Part shown: piece after piece, positions 43,601 through 46,236 of the stretch | Position numbering within the stretch: the first letter of the stretch is position 1 | Layout of the letters: every line of letters starts with the position of its first letter | The notes under the pieces: generated by a model | The model's input: only the letters and a program-made list of their open reading frames with translations | Told to the model about the DNA's origin: nothing | Database searches by the model: none | NCBI GenBank assembly: GCA_025934635.1 | Contig: JAICWX010000026.1 | Location: 1 to 46,236, forward strand | DNA from: Streptosporangiaceae bacterium | Lineage (GTDB): Bacteria; Actinomycetota; Actinomycetes; Streptosporangiales; Streptosporangiaceae | Length of the DNA: 46,236 bases | Direction: 5' to 3' | Made by a program: the position numbers and the translations under genes

Positions 43601-44472
43601 GCCACCCGTTCGTGCACGGCGCCGTATGCCTCGGGATCGAGTGCGGCACCAGGACCCGGCGCTACCCGCAGCGAGACGCAGAGCACCGTGATAGGCCTGC
43701 GAGCCGGCAGCGCCCCGCTGCGGGCTGGCCCCGGTACGAGGATCGGGTCGTGGCGCAGGATCGCCGCCTGGAGTTCAGCCAGCGCCGACGACGGCTCCAG
43801 GCCCAGTTCTTCCATCAGCGCGCGGCGGAACAGACGGTAGGTCTCGAGGGCTTCGGCCTGCCGGCCGCTGCGGTAGAGGGCCAGCATGAGCTGGCCTCGA
43901 AGACGCTCCCGGAGCGGATGATCGGTCACCATCCGGCCCAGTTCGGCCGTTAGCGCGCCGGTCGGGCCCAGCGCCAGATTGGCATCGAACCGCTCCTCGA
44001 TGCACGCCAGCCTCAGCTCGTCCAGCCTGGCGATCTCGGCTTGCGCGAAGGGCTCGTAGACGAAATCGGTCAGCGGCGGACCGCGCCACAGGGCCATTGC
44101 CTGGTCCAGCAGCTGCACAGCCTCTGCTGCCGCTCCCGCGGCAAGAGCATCACGGCCCTCGAAGACGAACTGCTCGAACTGCGCGGCGTCGAGTTCTGCC
44201 GGGAAAACCCGCAGCATGTAGCCCGGTGCCATGGTCATAAGGCGGCCAGCAGGAAGCACCTTCCGCAGCCGTGAGATCGCCGCCTGAAGAGAGTTCGCCG
44301 CGCCGGGCGGGGAATCCTCCCCCCACAATTCGACCAGGAGCTGCTCGCTGTGCATCACCTCGTTGGCGTGGAGCACCAAGGCGGCGAGCACAGCACGCTG
44401 CCGGGCACCGGCTACCGCAATCTGCCGACTATTGTCCTCGAGATGAAACGGGCCAAGGATTCGTACCCGCAT
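40693..44472 (-). CDS. Large SARP/AfsR-type regulator with degenerate cyclase, AAA and TPR domains
   Basis: The 1259-aa protein has four parts. (1) SARP: winged helix (about 1-90) plus BTAD domain (about 97-240, with EERFDANLALG and EALETYRLFRRAL). (2) A nucleotide-cyclase-like domain (about 258-410, with VHERVAAVLTAVLERHGGKLAASDGEHLTGVFG); its first strand VLCVSLRV lacks the metal-binding Asp, so it is probably inactive. (3) STAND-type ATPase: VPLVGRDPELRHLE, Walker A GEAGLGKT (471-478), Walker B VLFEDLHWAEPT. (4) TPR-like helical repeats (about 850-1259). The ATG at 44472 has GGGGGGAGGG upstream. It is an integrator of a signal through the cyclase/TPR parts; targets may include the divergent oxidase gene and the sigma gene. 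Confidence 0.9.
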   Translation of the reverse strand: MRVRILGPFHLEDNSRQIAVAGARQRAVLAALVLHANEVMHSEQLLVELWGEDSPPGAANSLQAAISRLRKVLPAGRLMTMAPGYMLRVFPAELDAAQFEQFVFEGRDALAAGAAAEAVQLLDQAMALWRGPPLTDFVYEPFAQAEIARLDELRLACIEERFDANLALGPTGALTAELGRMVTDHPLRERLRGQLMLALYRSGRQAEALETYRLFRRALMEELGLEPSSALAELQAAILRHDPILVPGPARSGALPARRPITVLCVSLRVAPGPGAALDPEAYGAVHERVAAVLTAVLERHGGKLAASDGEHLTGVFGVAAVHEDDALRAARASLEAREALTAEADVLPRHYGASLVYRLGLVTGEVLVGGPGPLGFAGDAGVRAVTLAEAAGPGEILLSHQTRQLTAGAIETGAAGPGRFLLRSVQVGLRPLAVRLDVPLVGRDPELRHLEAAYVRATRERVTMTVTVTGEAGLGKTRLVGEFAGRLGQEAHVLIGRCLPYGEGNTFWPLREVIRQAGGGDDPMKRVSELLAGEADAAAVAEQLHRALGSGSQGRTAAAEIFWAARRLLEVLARDRTVLVLFEDLHWAEPTFLDLVESLALRPGRAAIVVICVARPELLDQRPAWVAETDRSASIQLAPLGEEPAAALLDSLSGGHHIAPSTRARLIDTAGGNPLYLEQLAVSLSEQDGSDTRPALPPTIQALLSARLQRLGPGTSSVLVRAAIIGKDFGERELRELLPVEARAPLSRNLQSLVAKGLVQPGPARSSHDEYSFRHILIQEAAYRSIPKSLRAELHRRYADWLEVSASATFPVRPEIVGHHLEQSVRYRTELWPADPEVAALSLRAAGLLDTAGVAAHDRGDDLAAVNLLDRTAALLPGDAPVLGRLYTTLGTALIEAGQFEKAKAALDHARRITAASGDERQHAHARVEALVLHLQMSPDEAEIEIDRALPELRREFEASKDDLGICRALQLQGALQWNHARSGAAEYAWLRAADYARKANDRRQLADIAGWLSSAALWGPAPAPEGIKRCMDYLDEIENHPVGKAGILLSMAGLYAMQDDFAAAQEMLDTEESLLKLLGPTKNAAITQHAALIAMLNGDPASAEMYLWREFDSLSQMGERRLLATTEATLARAIAAQGPARYDEALRLIAMSQEDAAHEDLSAQAIGRGLRARILADRGRYGEAEELARSAVAISARTDLLSEHADTLLELSHVLSAAGQVPEAHSVATEALELYQRKGNLPGARESLRYLTQSAPA

Positions 44473-44782
44473 CGTCCGCCCTCCCCCCAAGGTGTAAGCG
44501 GACCACCCGCACCCAGATATCATTGTCGAGCCAGGCAGCGTGGAACACAAGCCTTTATCCGTCCAGGCACTAGAGAACAACATCAGGAACTGCGTCACCA
44601 CCGGAAACTCCGCTCACATACCTGGATCTGGAAAGGGTCGCGGTTAGGGACAACCGGCTTTATGCGGGGTAGCCCGCCCGCCTTGTCACGACCTAATGTG
44701 GAAGGCCGCTACAGCCTTTGTTCCGCGACGGGAAGGCATTATCGGGCCACCTGGCGCGGGTGAGGCCGGAGGTGTGACTCCC
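44473..44782. other. Divergent intergenic region, SARP regulator and oxidase
   Basis: No convincing gene is seen in these 310 bases; a 33-codon ORF from 44662 lacks a ribosome site. Base composition is clearly less GC-rich than the surroundings. The pattern CCTTTATCC / GGCTTTATGC / GCCTTTGTTCC occurs near 44552, 44654 and 44715, about 100 and 60 nt apart. TTATCC and TTATGC resemble parts of -10 boxes. It is the likely shared control region of the regulator and the oxidase. Confidence 0.4.
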
Positions 44783-46236
44783 ATGTGCGCATTCGCGTTC
44801 TCGGCAGTTCCCGACTGGACCTCCTGGGACAACCAGGGCGCCAGCGTCGCCGTCGAGAGCCTCAGGCGCGATGGCACGCAGGACATGATCGTGCTGCGCG
44901 TGGACGCCCCGCCGGGAGGGCCGAACGCCGCGTTTTACCGGGTGGGGTTCAACCTCGACGTCCAGGGTCATGTCGATGCGTGGGGGCCGTGGACCCCGGT
45001 CCCCGACTGGGCCTCCGGCCAGGACGAGGGGGCCGGCGTCGCGGTCGCCGACTTCGGTGCGCAGGGCCTTGCTCTCGTGGTTCTCCAGGTGCGGGGAAGG
45101 GGCAACGCCGGCGCCAACGACGGCCGGTTCCGGATCGGCCGCGGGCTTGACGTGACCGGGCAGGTAGGGAGCTGGTCCGCCTGGCAGGACGTTCCTGACT
45201 GGGGCTCCTTCCGGGATCAGGGGGCGGCGGTCGCGGTCGCGGACATCGACCACGACGGCCGCCCTGATCTTGTGATCCTGCACGTCGATGACTTCCACAC
45301 TGACCACCCAGATCTCCCCAACAAGGGCAGGTACCGCATCGGCCAGCGGCTCACCCCCGACGGGCAGGTCGCTGCCTGGAGCGACTGGAAGACGGTGGAT
45401 TGGGAGTCGTGGTTCAACCAGGGCGCCGGGGTGGCCCTCGCCGATCTCGGCGGCAGCGGCCGGCTGGACCTGGTGGTGTTCCAGATCGACAACCCGCCCG
45501 GGGAGAACAACGGGAAATACCGCGTCGGCTGGGCCATCGACATCCAGGGCAATGTGCGCGACGGCTGGGGCCCGTGGTCCACCATCGACGGCTGGGGCTC
45601 CTGGGAGGACCAAGGAGGCGGGCTGGCCCTGGCTACGTTCAATCCGGGGCAGCGGCCGAAGGCCGTCGTCCTCCACGTTGACAATCCTGCTCAGCTGAAC
45701 GTCGCCCGCTATTTCGTCATCGACCTGGTACTAGATATCGACCAGGCTGCGATCAAGGGCATCTGGCGCCTGCTGCCCTATTTCTCTGAGGTGCTCCCGG
45801 TCCATGCAGCGATGCTGCACACCGGGAAAGTGCTGTTCTTCGCCGGCTCGGGGAACAATATCTTCCGTCGTTCGTCGCCCGACTTCGGCAGCGAGGCCCG
45901 GATGATTTACACCAGCGTCGTCTGGGATTTCCGGGCCGGCACATTTGACCACCCTCCGACGTTGCGGCGTCCCGGCAATTCAGTGGTCGACTACTTCTGC
46001 TGCGGCCACTGTGCCTTGCCGGACGGCCGTCTTCTCGTCGGCGGCGGCAGCGGCAAGTACGACAAGATCATCGTCAACGGCCAGATGCAGGACGCTCCGA
46101 CCGGTTTCACCGGGTTGAAGGATGCCATGCTCTTCGACCCGGTCACGGAGACGTGGAAGCTCGTCCAGCGCATGGAGCAGGCACGCTGGTACCCGACGCT
46201 CCTGATGCTGAGTGACGGCACGGCCATCGCCGTATC
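44783..46236 (+). CDS. FG-GAP-like repeat protein fused to galactose-oxidase-like propeller (3' end outside window)
   Basis: At least 484 codons, open to the window end. The N-terminus has five repeats of about 60-65 aa, each opening with a PDWxSWxxQGAxVAVAD-like strand, then DLVxLxVD and ending GPWT/SAWQ/SDWK/GPWS. The later part starts a kelch-type galactose-oxidase/GlxA propeller: PVHAAMLHTGKVLFFAG, FCCGH (position of the Cys of the Tyr-Cys cofactor), LPDGRLLVGGG, and ARWYPTLLMLSDG with the partner Tyr. Copper-radical oxidation of an alcohol or aldehyde is expected. No N-terminal signal peptide is seen, odd for this family. GGAGG precedes the ATG. Confidence 0.8.
   Translation, partial: MCAFAFSAVPDWTSWDNQGASVAVESLRRDGTQDMIVLRVDAPPGGPNAAFYRVGFNLDVQGHVDAWGPWTPVPDWASGQDEGAGVAVADFGAQGLALVVLQVRGRGNAGANDGRFRIGRGLDVTGQVGSWSAWQDVPDWGSFRDQGAAVAVADIDHDGRPDLVILHVDDFHTDHPDLPNKGRYRIGQRLTPDGQVAAWSDWKTVDWESWFNQGAGVALADLGGSGRLDLVVFQIDNPPGENNGKYRVGWAIDIQGNVRDGWGPWSTIDGWGSWEDQGGGLALATFNPGQRPKAVVLHVDNPAQLNVARYFVIDLVLDIDQAAIKGIWRLLPYFSEVLPVHAAMLHTGKVLFFAGSGNNIFRRSSPDFGSEARMIYTSVVWDFRAGTFDHPPTLRRPGNSVVDYFCCGHCALPDGRLLVGGGSGKYDKIIVNGQMQDAPTGFTGLKDAMLFDPVTETWKLVQRMEQARWYPTLLMLSDGTAIAV

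Noticed and set aside
44662..44763. 33-codon ORF between the SARP regulator and the oxidase
   Set aside because: No ribosome binding site and no recognisable pattern; the region is better explained as a control region.

Overview
The window is very GC-rich, with strong GC3 bias, dense bidirectional gene packing and GTG/TTG starts. It carries families typical of Actinomycetota: a SCO6745/SalK-like protein, an ECF sigma factor paired with a CU044_5270-type membrane protein, a BlaI-M56 pair, a SARP/AfsR regulator, DUF2252, MpaB/DUF2236, and many F420/flavin LLM oxidoreductases. It looks like accessory chromosome of a soil filamentous actinomycete. No tRNA, rRNA, CRISPR array, transposase or phage gene was seen. 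All family names are read from motifs by eye; no database search was possible.

Layout. 1-2.4 kb: a truncated DUF1989 gene, a small CX5R phosphatase, then a decay block (LLM oxidoreductase, LysR regulator and tautomerase, all broken). 2.4-6.1 kb (minus): ECF sigma with its membrane partner, and an amidase. 6.5-13.9 kb: SCO6745-family protein, a GH63-like glycosidase divergent from a DUF2252 kinase-fold protein, DUF1345 membrane protein divergent from an MpaB-type oxygenase, and a CPBP protease. The protease is the last gene of a histidine kinase-response regulator operon (13.1-15.8 kb). 16.1-19.7 kb (plus): secreted alpha/beta hydrolase coupled to a membrane acyltransferase; universal stress protein; MBL hydrolase plus cupin. 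19.7-21.1 kb (minus): BlaI-M56 module with a palindromic operator. 21.3-24.8 kb (minus): SDR, enoyl-CoA hydratase, double NTF2-like protein and nitronate monooxygenase-like protein, divergent from an LLM oxidoreductase (24.9 kb), together a probable catabolic unit for an acyl-CoA substrate.

25.9-29.0 kb: a non-coding stretch with repeats, then a large LuxR-family ATPase regulator. 29.1-33.6 kb: glutaryl-CoA-dehydrogenase-like enzyme, EEP nuclease/phosphatase, a feruloyl-CoA synthase remnant, an alpha/beta hydrolase, a 5' fragment of an acyl-CoA dehydrogenase and an intact LLM oxidoreductase. 33.6-38.0 kb (minus): MFS transporter, an OtrA/TetM-like ribosome-protection GTPase preceded by a 34-codon upstream ORF with a strong Shine-Dalgarno, and a DMT transporter. 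38.1-39.3 kb: a serine-hydrolase remnant and an Asp-nucleophile alpha/beta hydrolase.

39.4-46.2 kb: an ECF sigma factor followed by a 40-aa ORF, converging on an unrecognised 145-aa protein. That protein lies directly downstream of a 1259-aa SARP / degenerate-cyclase / AAA / TPR regulator. The regulator is divergent from a large protein with five N-terminal FG-GAP-like repeats and a galactose-oxidase-like (copper-radical oxidase) propeller, cut by the window end. This block and the upstream ORF before the ribosome-protection gene are the most promising places for new biology. Recurrent themes are deletion scars with only the ends of catabolic genes left, and genes that look leaderless (TAnnnT box 6-8 nt before the start codon).
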